Origin: Soehngenia longivitae
Lineage (GTDB): Bacteria; Bacillota; Clostridia; Tissierellales; Tissierellaceae
Direction of reading: 5' to 3'
Length of the DNA stretch: 64,000 nucleotides
NCBI RefSeq assembly: GCF_004684055.1
Contig: NZ_SRIB01000002.1
Coordinates: 1-64,000 of the forward strand
Numbering within the stretch: the first letter of the stretch is position 1; every line of letters starts with the position of its first letter. The notes beneath the pieces were generated by a model, which was not told the origin of the DNA, ran no database searches, and was given only the letters and a program-made list of their open reading frames with translations. Made by a program: the position numbers and the translations under genes. Positions 1 through 11,261 of the stretch are shown piece by piece.

Positions 1-54
1 TGTTAGGCACGCCGCCAGCGTTCGTCCTGAGCCAGGATCAAACTCTCATTTAAT
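1..54 (-). rRNA. 16S ribosomal RNA, 5' end only (partial)
   Basis: Read on the minus strand, bases 46 to 36 give the universal bacterial 16S start AGAGTTTGATC, followed by CTGGCTCAG and the conserved stretch ending in GGCGGCGTGCCTAA. The rest of the gene lies beyond the window. The mature 5' end is placed by analogy a few bases upstream of AGAGTTTGATC, so position 54 is approximate. The gene is transcribed away from oriC, with the replication fork. Confidence 0.97.
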
Positions 55-174
55 AGTTTGATTTAGCTCAATTACTTATTTTTGTTTCTTTTTTAAAATT
101 AACTTTGTAGTTTATTCAAAGTTTCACACTGTTTAGTTTTCTTGGTTCATTGCCGCTCTTTCAGCGACTTTGTT

Positions 175-204
175 AGTATAACATCTTTCAATATCTTGTG
201 TCAA
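175..204 (-). promoter_or_regulatory. Sigma-70-type promoter of the rRNA operon
   Basis: On the minus strand TTGACA (204-199) is followed after 18 bases by TATACT (180-175), near consensus for the housekeeping sigma factor. It lies about 120 bases upstream of the 16S 5' end, leaving a leader of roughly 110 bases. No other gene starts downstream of it before the 16S. Confidence 0.8.
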
Positions 205-270
205 TACCTTTTTTAAATTTTTTATTATTTTTCTTTATTCGTGAATATCAGTATTTTTGAACATATTTAT

Positions 271-1146
271 TCAATTAAATCTTTTTAACTGATCTAATTC
301 AAAGGTCCATTGTGGTGTGACTAGTTTATCATATCCTTTTAATGAATACCATGGATTTATTTTATCATCATTTGGATTTAACAAAATTTGAGTTTGTTGA
401 GCCGGCATATATGATTGTGCTAATAAAAATATCTTTTCTCCCTTTTCGTTTTCTGCCACATCTACTATGATTATTGCATGCCCAGGGCTTCCTCCTTCGA
501 TAAATACATCTCCTATTGACATTTCATCTATGTCTATACTTTCTAATTCTTTTTCTAATGATAGAGTACTTGAGTATGCAAATACAATGTCCATAAACTT
601 TCTAAAATCTTCATACGTGTTTGAAGGCTCAGTTGCGTTATAGTAACTTACATTTTCTCCGTCTATTTTTATTCTTGCGCCATTCATCCACTCACTGTAT
701 TTGGCCTCAAACCCTGACACAAAATTAAACTTTATTTTTTCATATTGTCCCGTAGAATAAAAGTATTCTGCTCTTAGAAGCATGATAGCATCGGCACATT
801 GGTGAAGATCTCTATCTCCTATCTCTACATCTAAAACACTGTCATAGACGTTTCCAAAAGGTTTCTCTCTGCCGTCATAATACAATACTTTTTCTCCATA
901 AGGTTTTAATTTTTGTTTTCTTAAAAATTCTCCAAAGCTACCATCTTCGACATCTATTCTTTGAAATCCTTCAGGGGTATTGTATCTTTCTAATATGATA
1001 TTAGCCTCTTTATTTACCAATTCAACAGCCTTTTCATCGATGATTATTTTATTTTCTGTCTCTTTTATTTTAACATTGTTATCTACACTATCACAGCTAG
1101 TTAAAACAAACATTACCAAAATTAAAAGCAGGATTCTTTTTCTCAT
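271..1146 (-). CDS. DUF4846-type lipoprotein
   Basis: A 291-aa exported protein. The start is ATG at 1146, behind the ribosome site AGAGGTGA; an in-frame start 10 codons upstream lacks such a site. The N-terminus (MRKRILLLI..TSCDS) is a lipoprotein signal peptide with the lipobox Cys near residue 18. The body carries LKPYG, LYYDGR, DRDLHQCADA, LRAEYFY and FNFVSGF, which I recognise as the DUF4846 family. The family's biochemical role is not established to my knowledge. The gene lies between the rRNA operon and a truncated aminotransferase fragment only 7 bases upstream. Family call fairly sure; function unknown. Confidence 0.75.
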   Translation of the reverse strand: MRKRILLLILVMFVLTSCDSVDNNVKIKETENKIIIDEKAVELVNKEANIILERYNTPEGFQRIDVEDGSFGEFLRKQKLKPYGEKVLYYDGREKPFGNVYDSVLDVEIGDRDLHQCADAIMLLRAEYFYSTGQYEKIKFNFVSGFEAKYSEWMNGARIKIDGENVSYYNATEPSNTYEDFRKFMDIVFAYSSTLSLEKELESIDIDEMSIGDVFIEGGSPGHAIIIVDVAENEKGEKIFLLAQSYMPAQQTQILLNPNDDKINPWYSLKGYDKLVTPQWTFELDQLKRFN

Positions 1147-1153
1147 TTTAGAG

Positions 1154-1351
1154 TCACCTCTTATATGTATAGCCAAATACCCCGTGGTCTGCTCTTTTTT
1201 TTATGCTTTCGATTACTTCTTTGGGTGCTTTGAAATCAGTGTCAGCTACCCACATAGGTATGATGTCATCTCTTCCAAAAACCTCTTTGCAATTGTCCCA
1301 TTTTGTAGAATTGGTATCTTTTCTATTTATCTCTTCATCAAAATCGTACAT
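1154..1351 (-). pseudogene. N-terminal fragment of a PatB/MalY-type PLP aminotransferase
   Basis: A 65-codon ORF with a good ribosome site (AAGGAGG before ATG at 1351). It reads MYDFDEEINRK, TNSTKWD, VFGRDDIIPMWVADTDF and GVFGYT, the N-terminal signature of cystathionine beta-lyase/PatB-like class I/II aminotransferases, normally about 390 aa. It stops after FGYTYKR, far before the PLP lysine, and the DUF4846 gene begins immediately. It therefore looks like the stump of a gene whose remaining 5/6 was deleted. The 5' end appears intact, so it may still be translated. A functional short protein is possible but unsupported. Confidence 0.75.
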
Positions 1352-1398
1352 CTTTATCCTCCTTTACCTTTTGTTATCAAATAATATACCCTAAATAA

Positions 1399-1441
1399 CA
1401 AAGGCAACCACAGAGTAATAACAACTGTAGCTGCCTTTATT
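1399..1441. terminator. Bidirectional intrinsic terminator after sigB
   Basis: AAAGGCAACCACAG (1400-1413) can pair, with small internal mismatches, with CTGTAGCTGCCTTT (1425-1438). The stem is flanked by A- and T-rich runs on both sides. It follows the stop of sigB on the minus strand. Confidence 0.75.
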
Positions 1442-2223
1442 TAATTCATTGTTTTTTCGATTTCTTTTTTTAATTTTTCCAATACTCTTTTTTCAATTCT
1501 CGAAACGGTCATTTGAGAAATATTCATGCTTTTTGCGATGCTTACTTGAGTTTTTTTATTGAAATATCTCTCTACCAATATCTCTTTTTCCATGTCGTTT
1601 AATTTTTCCATACTTCTCATGAGAAAATCATTGTTTTCAATTCTATCAAAATAATAGTCTTCTTCTCCAATCAATTCAGCTAGATTGACCTCTTTGTCTT
1701 CGCTTTGAGAGTCATAAGTTACATCTAAAGACTGAGGTGTATAAACTTTACTTGCTTCCATAGTCTCTAAAACTTCTTCTTCTGTGATGCCTAAATACTT
1801 TGCTATATCCTCAATTGTTGGAACTCTTTGCAATTCTTGGCTTAACTCATTTTTTGCTAAGTTTATTTTTTTAGATAGTTCCTGTATTCTTCTGGGTACT
1901 CTAATCGTCCAGCCTTTATCACGAAAGTACTTTTTTATCTCTCCAATTATCGTTGGAGTTGCAAAACTTGAAAATTCATATCCCTTGTCAATATCGTATC
2001 TATCTATTGCATAGATTAAACCAATGCTTGCTACTTGAAATATGTCATCGTATTCTATGCCGCGATTTGCATATTTCTTTGCTAGAATTTCAGCTATATA
2101 TAGATGCTCTTCTATGAGAGTGTCCCTAATCTCTTTAGTTGGATTTTCTTTGTAGCGCCTAAATAATTCTTTAGTGTCCTCTTTATTATGATTTTTATAT
2201 TTTTTTGATCCATTATGGTTCAT
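1441..2223 (-). CDS. sigB: RNA polymerase sigma factor SigB (general stress type)
   Basis: A 260-aa sigma-70 family group 3 factor. Region 2 is visible (YDDIFQVASIGLIYAIDRYD, then YEFSSFATPTIIGEIKKYFRD), then GWTIRVPRRIQELSKKI, and a region-4 helix-turn-helix near the C-terminus (TQVSIAKSMNISQMTVSRIEKR). The GEIKKYFRDKGW and VPRRIQ wording is SigB-like rather than SigF-like. The gene is last in rsbV-rsbW-sigB, downstream of gyrA, an arrangement I also know from Clostridioides difficile. In that family it directs stress-response genes when released from RsbW. SigF was considered and judged less likely. Confidence 0.85.
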   Translation of the reverse strand: MNHNGSKKYKNHNKEDTKELFRRYKENPTKEIRDTLIEEHLYIAEILAKKYANRGIEYDDIFQVASIGLIYAIDRYDIDKGYEFSSFATPTIIGEIKKYFRDKGWTIRVPRRIQELSKKINLAKNELSQELQRVPTIEDIAKYLGITEEEVLETMEASKVYTPQSLDVTYDSQSEDKEVNLAELIGEEDYYFDRIENNDFLMRSMEKLNDMEKEILVERYFNKKTQVSIAKSMNISQMTVSRIEKRVLEKLKKEIEKTMN

Positions 2224-2238
2224 AGGATACCATCCTTG

Positions 2239-2601
2239 CTAATTAATTAATTTAGTTAATCTTATAGAACTCTTAGAGTATTCTACTTCATCTGCTAGAG
2301 ATTCGATTATCATCTTACTCATAACCACTTCTTTTTTATCTAAAATTTCTTTATTTATTTCACCATCTAATTCTATTAGTATTTCTAAAGCTTTTTCTTT
2401 GATATTAAATTCTATTTCAAGTTGATTAGTGTTATCAGAGCAGAGTGTTATTATGTTAGCCTCTCCCATCAATACCTTTACGTCCTCTACTTCTTCAATG
2501 TTAAATCCCAATTTACTAGCGATGGCAGATGCTGTAAGTCTAATTATGCTTAAATAGTCTTTTTTATTTGGTACGATTAGTTTTAAAGTATCATTGTTCA
2601 T
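2239..2601 (-). CDS. rsbW: RsbW-like anti-sigma factor with degenerate ATP site
   Basis: A 120-aa protein starting at ATG 2601 behind AGAGGTGA; it overlaps the end of rsbV by 11 bases and lies 15 bases before sigB. The N-terminus (IIRLTASAIASKLGF, EEVEDVKVL) and C-terminus (ESLADEVEY, SIRLTKLI) align by eye with RsbW. The GHKL kinase motifs do not: the N-box EACTN is EANII, the DxGxx loop is poor and the GGLGL lid is replaced by VVMSKM. Position and ends support SigB binding. Phosphorylation of RsbV as in Bacillus looks doubtful. It is also about 40 aa shorter than Bacillus RsbW. Confidence 0.75.
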   Translation of the reverse strand: MNNDTLKLIVPNKKDYLSIIRLTASAIASKLGFNIEEVEDVKVLMGEANIITLCSDNTNQLEIEFNIKEKALEILIELDGEINKEILDKKEVVMSKMIIESLADEVEYSKSSIRLTKLIN

Positions 2602-2923
2602 CACTTTCACCTCTAAAGATAAACAAGCTGTCCAATTTTGTGATGTCAAATAATTTTCGAATATTTGGTTTTATGTTCTCAATATATATTTTATAGGGAG
2701 TATCTTGCATGATCTTCAATAATCCTATCAGTGCTCCAAGTCCTGTAGAATCGATATACTCTAAATGTTCTCCATCTATCACTAAATCTGCATTCTTTTT
2801 TTCATAAGCTTTTAATACATTGTCTCTAAATTCATTAGATGTGTAAATATCAATCTCTCCAATAGGCTTGAATACCCACTTTTCTTCATCATAGTTGTAT
2901 TCTACTTTGGTTTGCAAAGCCAT
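2591..2923 (-). CDS. rsbV: RsbV-like anti-anti-sigma factor (STAS domain)
   Basis: A 110-aa single STAS-domain protein. The segment YIDSTGLGALIGLL holds the family's phosphorylatable serine, here Ser59. In Bacillus the unphosphorylated form binds RsbW and frees SigB; RsbW phosphorylates this serine to switch it off. The start at ATG 2923 has a GGAGGG site. It begins 20 bases after gyrA, so read-through from gyrBA is possible. Its partner RsbW lacks recognisable kinase motifs, so what phosphorylates Ser59 is unclear. Confidence 0.85.
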   Translation of the reverse strand: MALQTKVEYNYDEEKWVFKPIGEIDIYTSNEFRDNVLKAYEKKNADLVIDGEHLEYIDSTGLGALIGLLKIMQDTPYKIYIENIKPNIRKLFDITKLDSLFIFRGESDEQ

Positions 2924-2942
2924 TTATTTACCCTCCTTGTCT

Positions 2943-5363
2943 TTATCCTTCGACATATTTTGCTAATGCTACTACTCTATCGTCGTTCATCTTCATCAGT
3001 GTAACTCCTTGAGTGCTTCTTCCCATGATCGATATATCATCTATTTGCAATCTTATAATTGTTCCTTTTAATGAAATAATCATTATCTCATCTTGACTGT
3101 TTACTACTTTTGCGGATACTATATCTCCAGTTTTTGCTTTTATGGAATAAGTTTTTATCCCTTTGCCTCCTCTTCTTTGAGTTTTATATTCAGTTAAAGG
3201 AGTCCTTTTCCCATATCCTTTTTCTGTGATTACTAATAGATATTTACTATCTTCTGCAATTTCCATTGATACTACTTCATCATTTTCATTTAAGGTTACT
3301 GCTTTTACTCCCATTGCATTTCTGCCCATTGTTCTTACATCTTTTTGACTAAATCTTATAGCAATGCCTTTTTTAGTGACTACTATGACTTCGTCTTCTT
3401 CTTTTGGAAGTTTTACACTTATTAAATCATCTTCATCTTTTAATGATATAGCTATCATACCACTTTTTCTAATATTGTTAAATTGTACAAGATCAGTTTT
3501 TTTGATAATTCCTTTTTTAGTTATCATCATGAGTTTTAAATCTTTTCTAAACTCTTCTATCGGTATGACGGCTGTAATTTTTTCATCTTGATTTATGTCT
3601 AACAGATTTACTATTGCAGTTCCTTTTGCTTGTCTGCTAGCTTCAGGAATTTCATATGCCTTTAAAGAATACACTCTCCCCTTATTTGTGAAGAACAACA
3701 ATGTGCTGTGAGTCGAAGTTATAAATAGGTCTTCAACAAAATCTTCATCTTTCTTTGTAAGCGCTATTACTCCTCTTCCTCCTCTTTTTTGAGGTTTATA
3801 GGTGCCTTCAGGCATCCTCTTGACATACCCTAAGTGAGTGAGTGTTATTACTACATCTTCATCGGGTATCATATCTTCCATGCTTATCTCTTCTTTAGAT
3901 GCCATAATTCTAGTTCTTCTATGATCAGAATACTTATCTCGTATTTCAATGAGTTCCTTTTTAATTATTTCTAACACTAATCTCTCATTAGCTAATATCT
4001 CTTTATATGAATTTATCTTCTTTATTAAATCTTCATATTCTTCTTCTAATTTTTCTCTTTCAAGACCAGTAAGTCTTCTAAGCCTCATGTCCAAAATAGC
4101 TTGAGCTTGGATTTCTGAAAGAGAAAATTTATTCATTAAACTTTCTTTGGCTTTCTGATCGTTTGCTGAATTTCTTATCGTCTTAATTATCTCATCAATG
4201 TGATCTAATGCAATTCTCAAACCCTCAACAATATGCGCTCTCTCTTCTGCTTTTCTCAAATCATAACGGGTTCGTCTTCTTATGATTTCTTCTTGGTGTT
4301 TGATATAGTATTTTAATATTTCTTTTATATTTAATACTCTAGGCTCTCCATTTACTAATGCAAGCATTATAGTTCCAAAAGTTATTTGCATTTGAGTGTG
4401 TTTATACAGATTGTTCAGTACTACATTTGGATTAGCATCTCTTTTAAGTTCTATGACAATTCTCATGCCTTCTCTATCTGATTCGTCTCTTAAATCTGAA
4501 ATGCCTTCTATTTTTTTATCTCTAGCTAATTCTGCTATTTTTTCAATCAGATTTGACTTATTAACTTGATAAGGTATTTCTGTTACAATTATGCTTCTTT
4601 TACCTTTAGAGTTTTCTTCTATTTCAGCTACAGCCCTTATAGTTAACTTTCCTCTACCTGTTTTGAAAGATCTCTTTATTCCCTCTTTGCCCATGATTAT
4701 CCCACCAGTAGGAAAATCGGGTCCTTTTATGACTTTCATCAAGTCATCAATACTTATTTCTTCATCGTCGATGAGCATAATCAATCCATCTATTACTTCT
4801 TTTAAATTGTGGGGTGGTATGTTTGTTGCCATTCCTACTGCAATTCCCGATGAACCATTTACTAGTAGATTTGGAAATTTACTTGGCAATACAACTGGTT
4901 CTTTTAATGTTTCGTCAAAATTTGGCATGAAATCTACAGTCTCTTTTTCTATATCCTTTAACATCTCCATAGCTAAAGGTGTCATTCTTACTTCGGTATA
5001 TCTCATTGCTGCCGCTCCATCTCCATCTACACTTCCGAAGTTACCATGGCCATCTACTAAAGGATATCTTGTGTTAAAATCTTGAGCTAGTCTAACCATT
5101 GCACCATATACTGAAGAATCCCCATGTGGATGGTATTTACCAAGTACATCCCCTACTACTCTGGCTGATTTTCTGTACTGTTTGTCAGATGAAAGATTGA
5201 GTTCGCTCATTGCGTAGAGTATCCTTCTGTGAACAGGTTTTAGTCCATCTCTTACATCAGGTAACGCTCTACTTACTATTACGCTCATAGCATAATCTAG
5301 ATAAGAGTTTTTCATCTCATCTTCTATATTTATATCAATTAAGTTCTCTTTGTTTTCTTCCAT
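2943..5363 (-). CDS. gyrA: DNA gyrase subunit A
   Basis: An 806-aa type IIA topoisomerase subunit that cuts and rejoins DNA during negative supercoiling with GyrB. The catalytic Arg121-Tyr122 lies in AMRYTE. The C-terminal half carries repeated beta-pinwheel blades, with a GyrA-box-like motif QRRGGKG near residue 728. Start ATG 5363 has GGAGGT. The quinolone-determining segment [13 protein letters not shown] has Ser83 but Gly at position 87, where E. coli has Asp. It lies 9 bases after gyrB and is followed by rsbV-rsbW-sigB. Confidence 0.98.
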   Translation of the reverse strand: MEENKENLIDINIEDEMKNSYLDYAMSVIVSRALPDVRDGLKPVHRRILYAMSELNLSSDKQYRKSARVVGDVLGKYHPHGDSSVYGAMVRLAQDFNTRYPLVDGHGNFGSVDGDGAAAMRYTEVRMTPLAMEMLKDIEKETVDFMPNFDETLKEPVVLPSKFPNLLVNGSSGIAVGMATNIPPHNLKEVIDGLIMLIDDEEISIDDLMKVIKGPDFPTGGIIMGKEGIKRSFKTGRGKLTIRAVAEIEENSKGKRSIIVTEIPYQVNKSNLIEKIAELARDKKIEGISDLRDESDREGMRIVIELKRDANPNVVLNNLYKHTQMQITFGTIMLALVNGEPRVLNIKEILKYYIKHQEEIIRRRTRYDLRKAEERAHIVEGLRIALDHIDEIIKTIRNSANDQKAKESLMNKFSLSEIQAQAILDMRLRRLTGLEREKLEEEYEDLIKKINSYKEILANERLVLEIIKKELIEIRDKYSDHRRTRIMASKEEISMEDMIPDEDVVITLTHLGYVKRMPEGTYKPQKRGGRGVIALTKKDEDFVEDLFITSTHSTLLFFTNKGRVYSLKAYEIPEASRQAKGTAIVNLLDINQDEKITAVIPIEEFRKDLKLMMITKKGIIKKTDLVQFNNIRKSGMIAISLKDEDDLISVKLPKEEDEVIVVTKKGIAIRFSQKDVRTMGRNAMGVKAVTLNENDEVVSMEIAEDSKYLLVITEKGYGKRTPLTEYKTQRRGGKGIKTYSIKAKTGDIVSAKVVNSQDEIMIISLKGTIIRLQIDDISIMGRSTQGVTLMKMNDDRVVALAKYVEG

Positions 5364-5372
5364 ATTTACCTC

Positions 5373-7304
<1,932 letters not shown>

Positions 7305-8411
7305 CTATCTTTTAACATATTTCCCATCTTTAATCTGTATCTTTACTATGTCTAAGTTTGATAAATCTCCAATGCTATCTACATCAGTCGTGGTTATAAA
7401 AGTTTGGACATTTTTAAACAGCCTGCTTAAATAATTTTTTCGATTTTGGTCTAATTCAGAATAAACATCATCTAATAAGAGTATTGGGTAATGATTAGTT
7501 TCATTCTTTATCAATTCTACTTCAGAAAGTTTCATAGTAAGCACTGCTGACCTCTTTTGACCCTGTGAACCAAATGCCCTTATCTCTTTATCATTTATCT
7601 TTATTAAGATATCATCTCTATGAGGACCAATTTGAGTTGTCTTTGCTTCTATGTCCTTTTTTTCATTTTCTCTCAACATATTTAATGTACTTTCCTGTAT
7701 TTCTTTTGCATCTTCTTTATTGAATTCGACAGTAGAATTGTATTGAAAACATATTTCTTCGGCATTTGCTGTAAAATTAGAATGAATTACCTTAGAAATT
7801 TTATCTATTTTCTTTAAAATTGAAATTCTCTCTAAAATTATAAGACTTGCCAATTTAGATAATTGTAAATTGAATATATCTATTAAGTTTTTATCTAAAT
7901 TTAAATAATTAGATTTTAATAAATTGTTTCTTTGAAATATTATTTTATTATATCTGTTCAAATTGTACTGATAAGTTGGTTTAAGATTTATTATTAAATT
8001 ATCAATATAATTTCTTCTTATATTCGGTCCATCTTTGATTAGATTTATGTCATCTGGAGAAAATATAACAGCTTTAAAGCTGTCATATAATTCTTTTTGG
8101 CTTTTTACTTCTTTTCCATTTATTCTCTGTTTTTTTACCTCATTTTTGTCTAATTTTATTTCTATTAATTTTTCGAAATTTTCTCCAAATACTTTTGCAC
8201 CAACATATGCTTTGTCTTTATTGAAGTTGATCATCTCTTTTTCTCTATTTGTCCTAAAGGACTTTCCTGTAGAAATTAAATTTATAGCTTCTAAAAGGTT
8301 AGTCTTTCCTTGAGCATTGTCTCCATAAATAATATTTATACCTGGGAAAAATTCAATTTTTAAGTCGTAGTAATTTCTAAAATTTATTAACTTAAGCTCG
8401 TATATATTCAA
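7305..8411 (-). CDS. recF: DNA replication and repair protein RecF
   Basis: A 368-aa SMC-like ATPase that with RecO and RecR loads RecA at gaps. Walker A is GDNAQGKTN near residue 34, the ABC signature region is GSQGQKRSAVL and Walker B is ILLLDDVYSELD. The start is placed at TTG 8411 because GGGAG lies 8 bases upstream; the in-frame GTG at 8420 abuts that site and would leave no spacing. It is 15 bases upstream of gyrB in a tight operon. Confidence 0.95.
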   Translation of the reverse strand: MNIYELKLINFRNYYDLKIEFFPGINIIYGDNAQGKTNLLEAINLISTGKSFRTNREKEMINFNKDKAYVGAKVFGENFEKLIEIKLDKNEVKKQRINGKEVKSQKELYDSFKAVIFSPDDINLIKDGPNIRRNYIDNLIINLKPTYQYNLNRYNKIIFQRNNLLKSNYLNLDKNLIDIFNLQLSKLASLIILERISILKKIDKISKVIHSNFTANAEEICFQYNSTVEFNKEDAKEIQESTLNMLRENEKKDIEAKTTQIGPHRDDILIKINDKEIRAFGSQGQKRSAVLTMKLSEVELIKNETNHYPILLLDDVYSELDQNRKNYLSRLFKNVQTFITTTDVDSIGDLSNLDIVKIQIKDGKYVKR

Positions 8412-8443
8412 AAAATACACTCCCTATTTATAAGCACAATTAA

Positions 8444-8650
8444 TTATACCACAACATATATTTTACCATTTACTTCTATTTTGTCGTTAATTCTTAATTT
8501 TTTTCCTCTTTGAGTGCAAACTTCTCCATTTACTTTAACTAAGCCCTCTTTTATCATTAACTTCGCTTCCCCACCAGTTTGAGTTACACTTGCTAATTTT
8601 AATAATTGCTCTAATTTAATGTATTCTGTATTTATACTTACTTTCTCCAT
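8444..8650 (-). CDS. yaaA: S4-domain RNA-binding protein YaaA
   Basis: A 68-aa protein consisting of one S4 fold (LEQLLKLASVTQTGGEAK, IKEGLVKVNGEVCTQRGKKLR). It is the small S4 protein always found between dnaN and recF in Firmicutes; in Bacillus it is implicated in ribosome/RNA binding. Start ATG 8650 has GAGGTGA. It lies 12 bases after dnaN. Confidence 0.9.
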   Translation of the reverse strand: MEKVSINTEYIKLEQLLKLASVTQTGGEAKLMIKEGLVKVNGEVCTQRGKKLRINDKIEVNGKIYVVV

Positions 8651-8661
8651 ATTTTCACCTC

Positions 8662-9771
8662 TTAAAAGTCATCTTGCGCTAGTCTTACTGGTAGTACTAA
8701 GTAAATGTATTTTTCATCATCTTTTGCTCTCATGATGCATGGATTTAGACTTGACACAAAATTGAGTTCTATTTCATCACTGTCGATAACTCTTATTCCA
8801 TCCATTAAATATCTAGAGTTAAAAGCTATGTTCACATCTTCTCCATCTTTTTTTATCAATTCTATTTCCTCAAAGACATCTCCAATTTCTGAATTTGATT
8901 TGATTGATAAATAGTCGTCTGTAATGGATAATTTAACCAAGTTCGCTCTCTGTTCTCTAGCTAATAAACTTGCCCTTTCTAAAGAATCAAGTAAATTTTT
9001 TCTATTTACCAATACTGTAGTATTGTGATTTGTTCTAACTATATCTTTATAATTGAAAAATTGTCCTTCTAATAATTTTGAGTATATTACAGTATCTTTT
9101 AATGTAAATATGATTTGTCCATTTGCTATTGCTAGTGAAATAGGTTCATCATTGTCTTCAATAATTTTATTTAATTCATTTAATACTCTTGCAGGTACAA
9201 TTAATTTTAAGCTTTCTTTTACACCTATATTTTCTTTTCTCATAGACAGTCTATATCCATCAAGTGATACAAATGTAAGTATTCCATCTTCTATTTCAAA
9301 CAGCACTCCTGTTAAAACAGCTCTGCTTTCATCTTGAGAAGTGGTAAACGAAGTCTGTCTTATAGCAGTTTTTAATATATTTTGAGGAATATCAAATTTA
9401 GAAGTTTCAATGACAATAGGTAATTCAGGATAATCATCCCCAGGATTTGAAATTATATTAAAATCGGATTTTTGACATTTTATATTTACTTTGTTGTTTA
9501 CTATATCAAAAAACACTTCATCATTCGGTAATTTTTTAACAATATCTCCGATTATTCTTGAGTTTATTACGACTTTCCCTTCTTCTATTACATTAGCATC
9601 TAATGTAGTTTCTATACTTATTTCTAAGTCTGTTGATGTCAATTTTAGTTTATTGTCTTTTGCTTCTATAAGTATTCCTTCTAGAATTTGTAAAGTTGAT
9701 CTATTTGAGATCCCTCTTTGTGCTATGTTTAAGTGTTTATTTAATTCATTTTGTTGCACTCTAAATTTCAA
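8662..9771 (-). CDS. dnaN: DNA polymerase III beta subunit (sliding clamp)
   Basis: A 369-aa clamp protein with three repeats of the clamp fold, ending in LVLPVRL, the conserved C-terminal region of bacterial beta clamps. It tethers DNA polymerase III to DNA and is a docking platform for repair proteins. The start is TTG at 9771, nine bases after AAGGAGG; no better ATG exists nearby. The 160-base gap between it and dnaA carries DnaA boxes and a trio repeat. Confidence 0.97.
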   Translation of the reverse strand: MKFRVQQNELNKHLNIAQRGISNRSTLQILEGILIEAKDNKLKLTSTDLEISIETTLDANVIEEGKVVINSRIIGDIVKKLPNDEVFFDIVNNKVNIKCQKSDFNIISNPGDDYPELPIVIETSKFDIPQNILKTAIRQTSFTTSQDESRAVLTGVLFEIEDGILTFVSLDGYRLSMRKENIGVKESLKLIVPARVLNELNKIIEDNDEPISLAIANGQIIFTLKDTVIYSKLLEGQFFNYKDIVRTNHNTTVLVNRKNLLDSLERASLLAREQRANLVKLSITDDYLSIKSNSEIGDVFEEIELIKKDGEDVNIAFNSRYLMDGIRVIDSDEIELNFVSSLNPCIMRAKDDEKYIYLVLPVRLAQDDF

Positions 9772-9810
9772 AGTACTTCCTCCTTTTAGTATATTAGAAT
9801 TAATAACATT

Positions 9811-9902
9811 AGTAGTAATAGTAGTAGTACATGTTGATATGTGGATAAGTCATTTTTCAATTGAAATCTTATAAAAAACACAATCTAATAACATGTGGAT
9901 AA
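9811..9902. other. oriC unwinding part: two DnaA boxes and a DnaA-trio-like repeat
   Basis: Between dnaA and dnaN are two exact DnaA boxes, TGTGGATAA at 9840-9848 and 9894-9902. On the minus strand the first reads TTATCCACA and is followed 10 bases later by a 3-base periodic run, TACTACTACTATTACTACT (9829-9811), then AT-rich DNA. This matches the arrangement described for Bacillus oriC, where DnaA boxes sit beside DnaA-trios that seed strand opening. The match is by eye, from memory. Confidence 0.8.
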
Positions 9903-9932
9903 AGTTAAAAGATATTGTAAACTATCAACAAG

Positions 9933-11261
9933 TTATTTTTTTAATTCTTCTATTATTTTTTCGATTTTTATCTTTAGGCTCATGTCGTTTTTCATATCAT
10001 TTGTTATTTTATCATAAGCGTGAATTACTGTGGTGTGATCTCTTCCACCAAATTCATCACCAATTTTAGGCAAAGATAAATCTGTAAGTTCTCTGGTTAA
10101 ATACATTGCTACCTGTCTAGGGAAAGCTATTTCCCTTGTTCTTTTTTTAGAATCAAAATCATCAATTCTAATGTTAAATTCTTTTGATACCATGTCTTTG
10201 ATTAAGTCAACAGTAATTTCTTTCTTTTTATTTGTGTTCACGAGATCTTTAAGAGCCTCTTCAGCTAATTCTTCAGTTATAGATTTACCTGTTAGTGAAG
10301 AATAAGCAACTATTTTTATGAGTGCTCCTTCTAATTCTCTTATATTTGATTGAATGTTATTTGCAATTAAATGAAAAACTTCATCTGGTATTGTGAGATT
10401 TTCAATATTTGCTTTCTTTTTTAATATGGCAATTCGCGTTTCAAAATCAGGAGGTTGGATATCTGTTATTAAACCCCACTCAAATCTTGATCTAAGTCTA
10501 TCTTCTAATGTAGGTATTTCTTTAGGAGGACGATCACTTGAGATTATAATCTGCTTATTGGCTTCATGTAGAGCATTGAAAGTATGGAAAAATTCTTCTT
10601 GCGTCCCTTCTTTCCCTGCTATAAATTGAATGTCATCTACTAATAATACATCTACATTTCGATACTTGTTTCTGAATTCTTCGTTTCTATACTCTCTTAT
10701 TGAATTTATCAACTCATTTGTAAATTTTTCACTTGATACATATACTACTTTAGATTTTGGATTTTGAGTTAATATGTAATGTCCGATTGCATGCATTAAA
10801 TGGGTTTTGCCTAAACCTACTCCACCGTATATAAATAGAGGATTGTAGGCTTGTGCCGGAGCCTCTGCTACAGCAAGAGAAGCAGCATGAGCAAATTCAT
10901 TGCTTTTACCAGTGACAAAAGTAGAAAAAGTATACTTTGGATTTAATTGAGTTTTAAATTCAGATTCCACTACTTTTTTTTCATTTGAAGATATTTTTAT
11001 ATTTATTTCTTCTCCAGGTACTATAAAATTTATTTTATAATCTTTTTTGCATACTTCTTTAATTGCATTTTTAATTAAATTTAAGTATCTTCCCTCCAAT
11101 ATGCCTTTTGTAAAATCATTTGGAGCAGCTAAAGTTATTTCATCATCACTAAGAGAAATAGGATTTATCGTTTTAAGCCAAGTGTTAAAGCTAACTTCAG
11201 TCAATTCTACTTTTATTAGACTCAGCACCTCTTCCCATAGATCAGTCAATGATAAATTCAT
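9933..11261 (-). CDS. dnaA: Chromosomal replication initiator DnaA
   Basis: A 442-aa AAA+ protein that binds the DnaA boxes flanking its gene and melts oriC. It has an N-terminal interaction domain, then Walker A ([10 protein letters not shown]), Walker B (LLVDDIQFI), and the C-terminal DNA-binding signature [15 protein letters not shown]. Start ATG 11261 has GGAGGT. DnaA boxes on both sides suggest autoregulation as in other Firmicutes. Length and domains are normal. Confidence 0.99.
   Translation of the reverse strand: MNLSLTDLWEEVLSLIKVELTEVSFNTWLKTINPISLSDDEITLAAPNDFTKGILEGRYLNLIKNAIKEVCKKDYKINFIVPGEEINIKISSNEKKVVESEFKTQLNPKYTFSTFVTGKSNEFAHAASLAVAEAPAQAYNPLFIYGGVGLGKTHLMHAIGHYILTQNPKSKVVYVSSEKFTNELINSIREYRNEEFRNKYRNVDVLLVDDIQFIAGKEGTQEEFFHTFNALHEANKQIIISSDRPPKEIPTLEDRLRSRFEWGLITDIQPPDFETRIAILKKKANIENLTIPDEVFHLIANNIQSNIRELEGALIKIVAYSSLTGKSITEELAEEALKDLVNTNKKKEITVDLIKDMVSKEFNIRIDDFDSKKRTREIAFPRQVAMYLTRELTDLSLPKIGDEFGGRDHTTVIHAYDKITNDMKNDMSLKIKIEKIIEELKK

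Noticed and set aside
1441-2223. Sporulation sigma factor SigF with SpoIIAA/SpoIIAB
   Set aside because: The GEIKKYFRDKGW...VPRRIQ segment and the location behind gyrA fit SigB better.
4591-5085. Long antisense ORF within gyrA
   Set aside because: Its frame is a by-product of gyrA codon use; no ribosome site and no recognisable motif.
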